Shown one piece after another: positions 34,023 through 44,589 of a stretch of 64,000 bases of DNA (positions are counted from its first letter, which is position 1; the number at the start of each line of letters is the position of its first letter). The stretch comes from Plantago ovata. Lineage: Eukaryota; Streptophyta; Magnoliopsida; Lamiales; Plantaginaceae. A program made the translations under genes and the position numbers. The stretch covers positions 50,273,011 to 50,337,010 of the forward strand of contig CM051456.1 of the NCBI GenBank assembly GCA_028274465.1, written 5' to 3'. Below the pieces are notes generated by a model. That model was given only the letters and a program-made list of their open reading frames with translations. It had not been told where the DNA came from and made no database searches.

Positions 34023-35361
34023 TTTAGTTTTATCGCTTTCTTGCATTGCATGCATATTTATTTTTCGTGTGTTTTTGGTGATAAAATAGGTTTTAAGATG
34101 ATAATTTTGCATTTTGGGAGGGAAACCGACACCTCCAAGAGTCTGGAGGTGCCGGGCGAACCGCCCCCCACGTGGGGTGATTCGCCTGGCATGTCCAGAA
34201 ACCCGGAGGTCCGAATTTTCGTTCGGAGTCCCATTTTCCTCCTATTATGCTAAATTATTGATCTTTTTACTTCTTTTATCGCCCGTTTTGGTTTCTCACG
34301 AGTTTTCTTGAGTCATATAGGTTACAGGTACAAGTTAGCTCTCACCATAAATCCACTTTCGACGTTCGGGACGAGCAACGACGTTCAGGTTTGGGGGGGG
34401 GGGGTTATCGCTGGCTATCTCTATACTTGTTTTGCTTATCATTACTCGTGAAAACTTTTGTTTGCATTTGCATTTGCACGTTTATCGCTTTCTTAGTATT
34501 TAGTTGCATACACTACATTCATCCTAGTATAGTTTTGCATGTTTTTATGTGGAGTTTATTGCCAAATTTTTTGAACTTTTTTATTGGGTTGATTAACTAA
34601 TTATGACAATAATCATATGCTTCATCTCTATGAATTTGTTTGAGGTTTTTCTCGCTTGGCTTGTCACATTTATGTATTGCACTTAGTTAAGCTTGGTAGT
34701 CTCGACATCACTTAGTGGTGTTTTCTCTACTGCGGTTCACGAAGGCCTTTATAATAGGATGATGCATGTTAGGATCTTATGGTTGTTTTCCCGAGTAATT
34801 ATGTATCTAAGAGGCAACAAGTCTTCACCTTGCTTTGAGATTGCTAAATTCCTAGGAAGGAGGTAGTGTGAGATTGTGTGATCCTTTGTTTGCAACCTAT
34901 TCTCTCGAATAGGTTTGGGGAGGGTGTTACGCTATCATTAGACTTGTTTTTCAATTTTTAGTGTGTGTTGTGAGTTTATTTTCCTTTTTCGTAAATTTTG
35001 TACTCCAACCTATTCTTTCGAATAGGTTTGGGGAGGTCGTTTGTGTAACATTGTTTCTTTTTCGTTGTGCTACTGCTGGCTAAAAAAAAATCGAAAAAAA
35101 AAAGAAGAAAAAATTCCAGAAAAAAAGAAAAAATCTGGAAAAGAAAAAAAAAAAAAAGAGAAAAGACCCCAAAAAAGCAAAGAAGGGTAAAAAAAAAAAG
35201 AGCCAAAAGCAGTTTAGCAAAGTGTTTGTCTCATTTTTCAATTCTTGTAATGTTCGTAATCGAGTTGTAATCTTTGTCTTTTGTTTGTTCGAGTGTCATC
35301 TGTTCTAGACCACCCTCGTCCTGCCATTCAGGAAGTGGTGAATAGCTTAAGACTTTGCTTG
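34023..35361 (+). other. 3' spacer of the short Athila derivative
   Basis: Non-coding. It contains a small GC-palindrome block (34150-34192), a G-run after CGTTCAGGTTTGG (34385-34404) that resembles the polypurine tract, twin stem-loops at 34894-34915 and 35007-35028, and an A/G run at 35085-35200. Matches 58600-59700. At 35361 the sequence passes into SIRE gag; no 3' LTR of this element is seen. Confidence 0.75.
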
Positions 35362-35600
35362 GAAGTCCATTCCTCTCTTGGTTTTGGAATGACAGTATCA
35401 ACTGGTTCGCCTGAGATAGTTTCCTTTCCAGCGTCTGTGGTTTTGTGAGGAAAACTTCTCTCAACCTTTGTGATCTTGATAGGTCCATCATTAATGACAG
35501 TAACCATCTCATCACTAATGGCCTCAAGATGTAGCATCATGTTGTTTCTCCATTTTTCATAGTCTTCCAGCTTCAGCAAGGGAGCGTCTCCTAAAGACAT
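35362..35600 (-). pseudogene. SIRE-type copia gag, N-terminal part
   Basis: The minus strand starts MSLGDAPLLKLEDYEKWRNN and continues MLHLEAISDEMVTVINDGPI, the N-terminal signature of SIRE/Maximus Gag (PPxLKLEDYxxWK). It lies 95 bp inside the primer-binding site, as expected for a Gag start, and continues past the Athila derivative into pol at 31558. Confidence 0.82.
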
Positions 35601-35695
35601 CTTGTCAGCAAAAGACTACCAAACTGATCAAGTGAGAGTGATTTACGGAAAGCACCTAAGGGGATCTAGGTTCAGTGCTGAAGGTTAAAGAACCT

Positions 35696-35710
35696 CCAGC
35701 TCTGATACCA
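35696..35710 (-). other. SIRE primer-binding site (initiator tRNA-Met)
   Basis: Minus strand TGGTATCAGAGCTGG, two bases from the LTR end at 35713. Confidence 0.88.
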
Positions 35711-35712
35711 CT

Positions 35713-36764
35713 TGTTGGTCCCTTTAAACAACAAGAAAAGACAAGAGGGGGGGGGGTGAATAGTCTTCTCAAACATTCGTCGTTTAAAACTTTCTCAACA
35801 AGGGTTTATTACTTTTCAGTAATGAGTTTGCTGATACTTAACTTTCTCAGCAAGCACTAGTTACTTTTCAGTAACGAGTTTTGTTGATACTTAAAATCAG
35901 AGAGCGGAAGTCTTTGTACAATAAGTGCTTTGTCAGTAAGTGATAGTTTCAGAAAGTGAACAGAGTGACAGTGTACAGATAGATATGCTTTGCTGAAAGC
36001 TAAATGCAGTAAGTAAATCACACAAACACTTTTATAGTGGTATCTGAGAGTGGCGTAATCTCTCAACTAATCCACTTTGTCCTTTCTAGGACTGAATCCA
36101 CTAAGACAAGTTTGAGGTTCCTTACAACACCTATCTAGAGCGATTCAACAGAAACCAAAGCACACTTGCTTCGTTTCCAACCTAACTAGAGAACGAAACC
36201 TTGTTCTCCATCAAACTTGGGACTTATAATCACCAACACTATGCTAGATTAAGTTCCCCCTGAATTTCACGCCTGAAAGGGTGTATTTTCAGTTAGAGAG
36301 GTTTGGGATGAGATAACTTGATTATAACTTATTCAGCTACAACAAGTAATCTAAGAAACAAAACTTTGAATACTTTGCAGTAAACAAGTTAAGTTATTTC
36401 TGGTGTCAAGACTTTCTGAGCAACATGTGCCTTTGTAGATACCATCTTCAGAAATCTTCTTTAGTTTTCAGTCTTCAAATTCTTCAAGTTTCTGAACGGT
36501 TCTAAATGCTTCAATAGTTTGTTTGTGTAAACAAAGTACATCATCAGCAAATGCTTCAATAGGTTGTTTTTCTTTTCAGAAAACAAGATACATCATGAGC
36601 GGTTAAAACATCTATCTAGCACCTACTCTAAGTTTTCAGCAAACGTTCCTCTTTTACAATGTCCTTAAAATTCTAAATTCCTATGGACCTTAAGAGTACT
36701 AGTTACTGGATTTTCCTTAATTTAGCATGGTTAATTGCTCATCAAAATTACAAGTTTCCTAACA
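35713..36764 (-). repeat. SIRE 5' LTR
   Basis: The minus strand begins TGTTAGGAAACTTG at 36764 and ends AAAGGGACCAACA at 35713; the CACCCCCCCCTCTTG tract and the GGGACCAACA end are typical of SIRE LTRs. About 1.05 kb. 36411-36764 is repeated at 37944-38246, on the other side of the ORC5 fragment. Confidence 0.88.
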
Positions 36765-37943
36765 GATTGGGATAAGAGCTGTACTATATTACCATTTTTG
36801 TTCAATTTGTATCACATTCTGAAAATGCCTGAGGTTGGTGTGATTTTTGTAAGTAAGACATCCCCGAATACATTTCCATCTGACACAGGCTATGTTGAAC
36901 CCCTTCCTGTGTACTTTCCTGATTACGCAGAAGATGATTTGCAGCAAATATTTTTAAGAAACCAACCAAATCCCAAGTTATATTCCTGGTTTCTCGAGTA
37001 TGTTTTGTATTTTAGTTATCAGTGATTTTTGTATTATTCTTCTTAGTATGGTATATTCTGACTATCATTGTTTACTGTGAACAACATAGTCTTGAGGCGT
37101 TTCTCTAAAATTACAAGAAGGATTGATGAGCTCTCTACTGTCTTTTCACCTTTACAAGAGAAGAAGTGCTATGAAGAACCAGGGCATCAATGGCGCTTCT
37201 GATGAGATTGACTTCCATATGTCCACTTCTGCAAAATATCTTCTCATTTCTGCATTTATTGCTTCAAGAAATCCAGCAACACACGATGCATCACTCTTCG
37301 ATTCAACGGGAGGACAGGGCGGTGGCAAAATAAGAAAAAAGTAAGTAATTAGGCCGCTCATATCTAATAATGGTTTGTAGTGAGTTAATATAATTTTTTT
37401 TGCTTCCACAAGGCATTACCCTTTTCATATTTTGGAAATGATATCTTTATTAAATGATATTGGATTATGCTATCGTCTTTTGCTGTCCTAAAGTTCTTTG
37501 AGATATTATTTCTCCATCCTGTTGTTTTCCGAGTGTTTGCATATACTGAACCAGTGAAATACATAAGCTCTGGTGTAGAGTTCCACTTGTCTATCGTGTG
37601 TAGAATGACACTAGAGACTGAGTTATTTGGTTGTCATGTTTGTCACTCAGGAGCTCCGAGAAAGCCATGCAGCAGAAGGAAATCAAAGAACAGGATATTC
37701 TCATGAAAGGACCAGGAACATTCCACTAGAAAGGTTGTTGGCCATATTTCAGTGCATCACATCCATTGACGAGTATACACCTGATGGGGAGAAAATACAA
37801 AGTGATGATGGCTACAAAACTGGATAATGTCCGATGTTCTCTTGCAATTGTCTAGTCTATGCAATGCTAATTTTATTTCCAAAGGGGGAAGCTGCCCTCT
37901 TGAAGGCTCAAATAGATACCGATCTACAGTATCTGAAATTTCC
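36765..37943 (+). pseudogene. ORC5: Fragment of host origin recognition complex subunit 5 gene
   Basis: Plus-strand translation matches the C-terminal half of plant ORC5, an AAA+ subunit of the complex that marks replication origins. First exon part: KMPEVGVIFVSKTSP, GYVEPLPVYFPDYAEDDLQQ and IFLRNQPNPKLYS (36765-37000), then VLRRFSKITRRIDELSTVFS P (37091-37150), EIDFHMSTSAKYLLISAFIA and SRNPATHDASLFDSTGG (37205-37340). A canonical intron GTAAGT...CAG spans 37341-37650. Next come KAMQQKEIKEQDILMKGP, PLERLLAIFQCITSIDEYTP and, near 37905, NRYRSTVSEIS, close to the normal C-terminus. The Walker A/B half is absent, the segment normally between DELST and EIDFHMS is missing, and the last exon has a frameshift near 37710-37725 and a stop near 37825. 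Introns are kept, so it arose by DNA duplication or is a relic of the locus, not by retroposition. SIRE LTR sequence flanks it on both sides. Confidence 0.85.
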
Positions 37944-38246
37944 ACTTTCTGAGCAACATGTGCCTTTGTAGATACCATTCTCAGAATTCTTCTTAAGTCT
38001 TCAGTCTTCGAATCTTCAAGTTTCTGAGCGGTTCTAGTGCTTCAATAGTTCATTTGTAAAAACAAAGTACATCATCAGCAAAACTAAAGCACCTAACTAG
38101 TACCTACACTAAGTCTTCAGCAAACGTTCCTCTTTTACAATTTCCTTAAAATTCTAAATTCCTATGGACCTTAAGAGTAATAGTTACTGGACTTTCCTTA
38201 ATTTAGCATGGTTAATTGCTCATCAAGATTTACAAGTTTCCTAACA
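37944..38246 (-). repeat. SIRE LTR piece
   Basis: Matches 36411-36764 of the neighbouring SIRE LTR with scattered differences and ends at the same CTAACA terminus. It abuts the SIRE 3' ORF on the right and the ORC5 fragment on the left, so it probably belongs to a second minus-strand SIRE element. Confidence 0.82.
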
Positions 38247-40981
38247 GTTTGGATCAGTGACCTTGGCATCAAGTATAGCTTTTTCAGCTAACTCGGCATC
38301 AAAAAGCTTTGCCTTGCCTTTAGCAATTTCAACAAATTTTCTGGATTGTTCTTCACTCATCTCAGCAACTTCTTCAGTTACTGGATGTTCAGCAGAAGGA
38401 GCAGCAGTAGATTCTTGTTGGTTGCTGGGATGTGGTTGATCAACAGCTTGTGCTTGTTCAGTTGCTTGATCAGCAACTTGAACTACTCCATCAGCACCAG
38501 GACTTGGACCTTAGGATTCATCATCATCATCCTTTTTGTCCTTTTAGTCCTTAGAATCTTTTCCTTCATCATCATCACTGGAATCTTCAATCACATTCTC
38601 ATCTTCTTTTTCTTCTTCATCATCAGTAAGGATAACCAATAGAAGATGCATATGCTTAGCTTGACTTGTGACTTCTTCCTCCTTATTGATTTTGTGGGGA
38701 TCAACAACCACACGCACAAAGGAACCTTTGAGCATCTCAGCTTGTTCAGCTGGAGAGACACTCTTAAATTGATTCTTCATATTCTCTCTAATTGTGTGAA
38801 CCAGACCAGTTCCCATTTGCTGAGAATATGAGAGATCAACTGGGAGGATGAAGTGGACAAAAGTCTCAAGCTTAAGCAAAGAAGTTCTTTTCTTTTCAAA
38901 AGAGAGATGTAGAAAGAGATCTGAGAAGTCCATTCTTCTATATCTTTGCCAGTTGCTGACAGATTTTGCAACCTTGGTCAAAGTGTTCTTTTTGAAGTTT
39001 GAGTAGAGCTCTTCTGAGCTGACTTCATGGACTTCGGTGATGAGCGTTGCTTCCATACTCTCCTTTTGAGCCTGAATAAGAACAATGTTAGTTTCAGGAA
39101 TTTTTGGAATGTAGTCTAAAACTGATTCATGAAATACCTGTTGGTTTTCAGCAAGCTCATGTTGCACACTTGGTTGTGCAATATCTACATCCATTTCAAT
39201 AGGAGCTGTGGTAGCTTCCTTGTTTTGTTCATCCTGAAATAACACTTTGTTAGATACAAGTACTATGTTTTTGAACATAGTAAATTTGTTGAAATTTGCA
39301 TCTACCTACTGAGCAGGAGTTGTAGATTCTGGTGCAGAAGTTTCAGCAAGCTTCTGGCTTGTATCTTGAGAAGTTTGTAAAGAAATAATAATATTATCTA
39401 AAGATAAATTATCAAAAACATAAGATAATCCAATTGTTTTTGAGTTTTCTACCTGCTGAAGAACAACAGGAGAGGACTGTAGTCTTTCAGCTTCAGTGGC
39501 GTCATCTATGTGTTGATCTTTTTTTTCAGCAGACTTGTTTTCTTGCTCTAGTTGAGAAGGCTGTGTAGTATCAGCAATCTCCCTTGTCTTTGTATGGACA
39601 GGTTAAGCAGAAGTATCTTGACCTCTTCGTTCACTACTTGTCATGAAGAGATCCACCGATTTATTGGAGTTATCATCAATCTCCATATCCATTTTCTGGC
39701 TTAGATCCGTAAGTACCAGTTGGATCTTGTCTATTGAAGTAGCCGGTGAACTTGGTCTTGCATTCTCATCATCAAGTGATGCGTCGTCGAATGATACTTC
39801 GTTGTGAGTTTTAGCAAACTCAACGTTTTGAATAGTTGTTGTCTCATCAACTGTTTCTTCAGCAACTTGTGCTGTCTGAGCAATCTCTCTTTATGGACTA
39901 GTTGCTTGTTCATCAACTATTTCTTTTTCACTTGTTTCTTTGTTAGCAACTTCTTCAGCAAGTGCAACCTTTCTTAGGTCTGCGGCGATGTCACTTGCTG
40001 GTTCAAGTGTTGTATCATCGAGATTATCTACTACGTAGACATCATCGATTCTTCCTAAGGCAGGATTTGCATTTCCACTGCCTTGTGGTCTTTCTTCAGT
40101 AATTGTATCCAAAGTGATTGGATTTGTAGAAGTGTCAGCAGGTGCTTCTACATCAATTACTTGAGTAGGTTGCTTTTCAGCAACCACTGTAGTATCATCG
40201 TCGGGGACATCATGAACGATACGAACTGACTTCCTAGCCGTTTTCTTCTTCCTTGGGAAGGTTTTTGTCCTTGTTTTCTTAGGGATAGGATCAGCTGATG
40301 AAGCTGCAGTCTGAGTATCATCATCATCAGCTTTTCTTTTCTTGCTTCTCTTGCTCGATGCTTTTGTGTCAGCAACCACAGCAGCATCAACAACATTTGA
40401 GTCTGTTGCTTTCTTCGATTTCTTCTCATCAGCATCCAAGGGCTTGTGCTGATTGTAGAAAGATCTACCCACGTTACATACTAACTTGTTTATAGGCAGT
40501 GGGTTTCTAAGCTTAATCTTGAATTGTGTCAAGATGTAGCAGATGTTTAATCCATACATAACTGGGTACATAGGTGAGACAGTGTTGTCTTCTACCCTGA
40601 CCTTGAACTTAACAATACATTCAACAAGTCTGTTGAAGAGGTATTTTGCCCAGTTTATGCCTGATCCATTTTCATGGATATGTTTCAGCAAGGGCCATCT
40701 TTTCAGGCCTACTTGATCTATTCCTCCGACTTGAGAATCTAGGACTTTAATGAGCAGCAAGGCTACTAGTCCTAGAGAGTAAGAGAGATGCTTTCTCTTT
40801 GTAAATTTGTCCCAATTTACAAGAGCAATTTCGTTTTTCTTCATGAAGTTATTTCTAGCAGCACTGTAAAAGGCTTTAATTTCGTCCTCTGTAGCAGTGA
40901 TGTCATCTTTAGTTCCAGTGGTTGGAATCTGAAAGATGGTAGCTAAATCAATCCATTTCAGGATGATTTGTCTTCCTTGAA
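38247..40981 (-). pseudogene. SIRE-type 3' ORF region (env-like position)
   Basis: Minus-strand coding stretches from 40981 down to the LTR piece. The upstream half is folded-looking, with ILKWIDLATIFQIPTTG, FTKRKHLSYSLGLVALLLIK, GINWAKYLFNRLVECIVKF and YPVMYGLNICYILTQFKIK. Then come a basic nuclear-signal-like block (KASSKRSKKRKADDDD, KKTRTKTFPRKKKTARKS) and long acidic, Ala/Glu/Thr-rich low-complexity tracts; the downstream half includes QRYRRMDFSDLFLHLSFEKK and more acidic sequence (DDEEEKEDENVIED). SIRE elements carry such an ORF between pol and the 3' LTR, often called env-like, though envelope function is unproven. Assignment rests on position beside a SIRE LTR. Broken in several places. 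Confidence 0.55.
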
Positions 40982-42195
40982 TGATGTCGTTAGAATCATA
41001 ATTAAATTTGTATAAGCCAAAGAACACTTATCACTATACAAAATGGTTTTGTGCAATGGCAAGATGTTCCCGAGTGTCGTTCTCTAAGGACTTAATGTGG
41101 CTATGTTTAGTGTAAAACAATCATTTTCAACCAACAAACAAGTTTGTAAGAATAAACCGAACACTCATGTAAATCGGAAACTATCAAGAGCAAGATAAAA
41201 CAAACAGTGAAAGATGTTGGTGGTAGCTTAGTAGAAATGATAAACCATGGGTTACAACTTGCAAGCATGCTATGAACATTAAACATACAATATAGAATTA
41301 TTATTTGACCACAAAACTGTCACATGCTTTGCATTCGAATATACGGAGTTGGCTACTCCTAATTGTACGGATCTAGAAGTATTAAGTGACCACAAGGGTT
41401 GTCACTACCTTGTAATTCGAAGATATGTATTGGCTACTTTAGATCTTAAAGAACAATTCAAAGCACAACAAGCATAATCATAACCCAAGTTATCAAGTCT
41501 ACATTCTACCACCAACAATGGAGATTCAGCTACTCATGACAATAATAGAGTAAAACATCATCATATATGAATAACAATAACAAACATTCATATTAAGAGT
41601 CAAAATACGGAGAATTGATACAAGTTACCACCGATTGTCACAAGACGGTAGAATGCCCAAATCTCATGGATCAAGATACAATGAAGATGAATTTGGATGT
41701 AATCACCAATCCCTTGATGCTAATCAAGCTTCTATGATATGAATCTGAGCTATGGAGCCTCTAAGAGCTCTCCCAAGCAATTACAAAGTGAAAGGTATCA
41801 AGAAAAGTAACTGAAAAATGAGTTTTAAACCCAAAATCTCATTTGGGAGCCCATTCCGGACGATTCGCCTGGCTCTGGGGCGATTCTCCCCCACAAAACA
41901 GAAACTGTGTGAAAAATAAGGTCTCTGGGGCGATTCGCCTACAGAGCCAGGCGAATCTCCCTACATGAAATGTAACTGTAGGGCTCATCTTATCTCTGAC
42001 TGATATGTGTGACATACCGTTGGATAGCAATGTGAGTTAGCTACGCGTGGGCGTTGGTTTTAGGTCAATCCAGTGCAGTATGAAGAACTTATGGCCGAAA
42101 TGGCTAGACTGCTCCAATCTTGCACACTTGAACGGCTCAAAGACCTTCATCCGAACTTCTACACTTGCTTCCAATGTAAGGCTAAGTCATTTCCC
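40982..42195 (-). repeat. Divergent Athila-type LTR
   Basis: The plus strand starts TGATGTCGTTAGAATCATAA, parallel to TGATGAACGAGATTGTCAGA of the LTR at 48659. It continues with the same order of landmarks as other Athila LTRs here: AAGCCAAAG, GAGTGTCGTTCTCTAAGGAC, tandem GAAGATA motifs, CTACCACCAACAATGGAG, GTTACCACCGATTGTCA and a GC-rich block with GGGGCGATTCGCC at 41858-41975. It is clearly a different subfamily. Candidate target duplication TTGAA at 40977-40981 in SIRE sequence. The right boundary is uncertain; 42060-42195 is unassigned. Confidence 0.65.
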
Positions 42196-43405
42196 AGGTC
42201 AAATTATTCTACCCGACTCTTAAAGAAAAACTCTTCACCACTTCCTGAATGGCAGGACGAGGGTGGTCTAGAACAAGCCTTGGACTAGGTGACACGAGAA
42301 CACAAGGAAGAATTTACAACTCGATTACGAACTACTATAAAAGCTGAAAAAATAATGCAATACTTTGCTAAAACTACTTTTTGGCTTGCTTGGACCCTTC
42401 CTTTTCTTTTTTTGGGTCTTATTCTTTTTTTCTTTTTTTTCTTTCCTTTTTTTTTTCTTTTTCTAGATTCTGGAATTTCCGATTTTTCTCTTTTCTTTTT
42501 CTCTTTTTTCTCTTTTTTTTTTTATAGCCAGCAGTAGCACAATGGAAGTACAATGAAAGGAAATACAATGAAACTACAACGACCTCCCCAAACCTATTCG
42601 AAAGAATAGGTTGGAGCACAAACTCACATGAAAAAATAAAAACAAACTCAACATGACTCAACAAGACGAAAAACAAGTCAAAATGCAAGTAACCCCCTCC
42701 CCAAACCTATTCGTTAGAATAGGTTTCAAACAAAGGATCACACACCTCACTCTACCTCCTTCCTAGGCATTTAGCAATCTCAAAAAGCAAGGTGAAGACT
42801 TGTTCCCTCTTAGGTACATAATTACACGAGAATACAACCAAAGACTCTAACATGCAACATTTTATAAGGCCTTCGCGAACCGCAGTAGAGAAAACACCAC
42901 GTAGTGATGTCGAGACTACCAAGTTTAACTAGTGCACATACAAATATGACAAGCCAAGGGAGACAAACCTCAAACTATTCCATAGAGATGCAATGTATGG
43001 GCAATGGTCACAAACACTTAGTGTATACAATAATAAATTTCAAAAAATTTGGCATTGAACTCCACACAACATCATGCAAAACTAGACTAAGGATGAATGC
43101 ATACGAACAAACTAAATCCTAAGAAAGCGGTAAACGTGCAAACAAAGGTTTTCACGAGTTGTCATAAAAAAAATAAGTTATAGAAATACCCAGCGATAAC
43201 CCCCAAATCTGAACTTCGTCATTCGTCCCGAACGTCGAAAGTGGATACGAGGTGAGAGCTATATGTATACCTGTAACCTGTATTACTCAAGGAAACTCGT
43301 GATAAACCAAAACGGGTGATAAAAAGGGTAAAAGGGTCGATATGGTTGCATTCGGGGGTGATTTGTGGTGTCCGGGGTCAAATCTGAGCACCCGGATCAC
43401 TGGCG
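42196..43405 (-). other. Athila-type 3' spacer (minus strand)
   Basis: Non-coding element sequence with the T/C run at 42420-42535, stem-loops at 42591-42612 and 42704-42725, and the CGTTCGGGAC / CGAAAGTGGAT block near 43230 shared with 34365 and 58695. Its first 390 bp are almost the same as 44200-44590, so two spacer copies lie close together. Confidence 0.75.
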
Positions 43406-43612
43406 CCCTCAGGCGCACCGCCCCGTGTGGGGCGGTCCGCCTGGGGTGCCCAGGGGCGCCCAGGCCCCTGCCCTTCCCGGGCGCACCGCCCCGGGTGTGG
43501 GGCGGTCCGCCTGGGAGCGGTAGAAACGCCCAGGGTGTCCGACGGTCCGCCGCGTACCGTGCGGTCCGGTGGTCCGCCGCGTACCGGGAGGTCCGCCGGA
43601 GGCGGTCCGACA
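43406..43612. repeat. GC-rich palindrome array, expanded
   Basis: About 200 bp of repeated GGCGGTCCGCC and GGGCGCACCGCCC near-palindromes, the densest such block in the window. The GGTCCG/GGACCG core is the variant also found in the gag (47345-47550) and the 5' LTR (49560-49660) of the R-type element to the right. Long frames across it on both strands, rich in Pro, Arg and Gly, are not genes. Confidence 0.85.
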
Positions 43613-43779
43613 GCAACTATATATATTTTAAAAAGCTGCGAATTTTCACCTAAACCCTGAAAATAACAAAAGAAATGGAAACGTGACACTATTCTCACAA
43701 AATGCACTAAAATGCATGCAAGAGGATAGCTAAATTTGTGAAAAAGACACGAATGATAGTGTAAAAAACACTGTCATCA
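43613..43779 (-). repeat. LTR piece of the R-type Athila element
   Basis: 43650-43779 matches the U3 end of 48659-49954 (minus strand start TGATGACAGTGTTTTTTACA) and is followed by the polypurine tract AACTCCCCAAACCGAACC (plus-strand view). 43617-43650 matches the TATA region of the same LTR in the opposite orientation. Confidence 0.75.
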
Positions 43780-44589
43780 AACTCCCCAAACCGAACCTTT
43801 GCTTGTCCTCAAGCAACTAGCTAGACTCTATGCAACCTACATGGAACACAAAGAGGAGTCTCTTCCCAAACAAGAAGAACTAATCGATTGTATCTACCAA
43901 ATGCTTATGAACAAAGATCATACAAATCATAACATGGAAGTAGGTTGAAGAATGTCTCAATTGAACCTATACACATTCACATATGCACTTTGTTAAACAA
44001 GGGAGTCTCTCGTAACATTCTCTACCTGGACCTAGTCAATGACGACGTAATGATGCATATCAAAATTCAAATGGTTGCCCCGTGCCTATGAAACCGAAAG
44101 CTTTCTTCTGTTCACCATGTGAGACTTTCCCTCAAGAGAGGTCGAACCAATACTGGCTCTCATCAAACGAAGGAGGGTTCCCTAAAAGGCAACACTCCCC
44201 TATTCTACCCGACTCTTAAATAAAAACTCTTCACCACTTCCTGAATGGAAGGACGAGGGTGGTCTAGAACAAGCCTTGGACTAGGCGACACGAGAGCACA
44301 AGGAAGAATTTACAACTCGATTACGAACTACTATAAAAGCTGAAAAAATAATGCAATACTTTGCTAAAACTGCTTTTTGGCTTGCTTGGACCCTTCTTTT
44401 GCTATTTTTGGGTCTTATTCTATTTTTCTTTTTTTCTTTCCTTTTTGTTTTGTTTTTCCAGATTCTGGAATTTCTGATTTTTCTCTTTTCTTTTTCTTTT
44501 TTTTTTTCTCTTTTATTTTATAGCCAACAGTAGCACAATGAAAGTACAATGAAAGGAAATACAATGACACTACAACGACCTCCCCAAAC
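43780..44589 (-). other. 3' spacer of the R-type Athila element
   Basis: Polypurine tract at 43780-43798, then non-coding sequence shared with 10991-11560 and 59650-60161, including the T/C-rich run at 44395-44515. Joined on the right to RNase H sequence. No gene seen. Confidence 0.72.

Noticed and set aside
37152-37409. Minus-strand frame over the ORC5 exon
   Set aside because: Antisense shadow; the plus strand reads ORC5.
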